Shown here one piece after another: positions 63,920-64,000 of a stretch of DNA of 64,000 nt. Position numbers and translations under genes: made by a program. Within the stretch, counting starts at the first letter, position 1. Each line of letters opens with the position of its first letter. This DNA is from Telluria sp042683405 (GTDB lineage: Bacteria; Pseudomonadota; Gammaproteobacteria; Burkholderiales; Burkholderiaceae_D), in the NCBI RefSeq assembly GCF_042683405.1, contig NZ_JBHUJS010000002.1, forward strand, positions 62,001 to 126,000. Direction: 5' to 3'. The notes below the pieces were generated by a model. It ran no database searches, was not told the origin of the DNA, and worked only from the letters and a program-made list of their open reading frames with translations.

Positions 63920-63948
63920 ATTATAGCGTGGATTGGCGTTCGCCGCAA
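63920..63948 (-). promoter_or_regulatory. Sigma-70 promoter of carAB
   Basis: On the minus strand TTGCGG (63943-63948) and TATAAT (63920-63925) are separated by 17 bases. Transcription would start near 63912, leaving a leader of about 145 bases before the TTG start of carA. Confidence 0.75.
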
Positions 63949-64000
63949 TGCAGCAGACGCCGAATTTCGGGTACGATTCCGGTGAACAGATGTAACGGAG

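Overview
The window is high-GC DNA from a betaproteobacterium. Gene content and order point to the Oxalobacteraceae, probably a Massilia/Telluria-like organism: rnr-rlmB, carA-carB-greA, rlmE-ftsH-folP-glmM, cysS beside a HhH-GPD glycosylase, accA-tilS, and a phasin. The genus is an inference from context; no 16S gene is present.

Layout. 1-1880 is a lower-GC accessory patch with two unrecognised genes, a small membrane peptide and a perfect 14-bp inverted repeat, ending beside tRNA-Ser. 1985-10700 is core metabolism: lysC, tilS, accA, glycosylase and cysS on the minus strand, then ppiA, ppiB and lpxH on the plus strand. 10750-13060 is a self-contained YtrA-type regulator plus ABC transporter operon with an operator lying over its -10 box. 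13085-18580 holds yceH, cysE, rlmB and rnr, then two identical tRNA-Leu(CAG) genes behind a consensus sigma-70 promoter. cueR and a phasin follow.

19709-36991 is a type VI secretion locus. It contains tssA, tssH/clpV, tssE, hcp, tssC, tssB, a TPR lipoprotein, tssK, tssL, an OmpA-like protein, tagF, tssM and a TagX-like M15 endopeptidase. Between hcp and tssE lies a lower-GC cassette: a signal-less MepA-like (M74) zinc peptidase overlapping a small exported cysteine-containing protein, and followed by its own terminator. I read this as an effector-immunity pair. tssF, tssG, tssJ, vgrG and PAAR genes were not found in the window.

37027-40929 is a DNA-repair operon: a FAN1-type VRR-NUC nuclease and an Fe-S DinG/XPD-like helicase with an N-terminal RecB-like nuclease domain. 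It sits directly behind a sequence matching the LexA box. 40966-43843 is a four-gene LiaI/LiaF-like plus LytS/LytR-type envelope-sensing operon. 44045-52158 holds two small basic proteins, a TonB-dependent receptor with a possible Fur site, a DUF1460 lipoprotein, an EamA permease and a TonB/TolA-like protein with about twenty 13-residue repeats. 52457-63948 returns to housekeeping: tRNA-Arg, tRNA-Pro, glmM, folP, ftsH, rlmE, yhbY, a DUF4149 gene, greA, carB and carA with its promoter.

Two families of small dispersed repeats run through the window: REP-like units around tilS and cysE, and GGGGAC...GTCCCC palindromes placed mostly at gene 3' ends.
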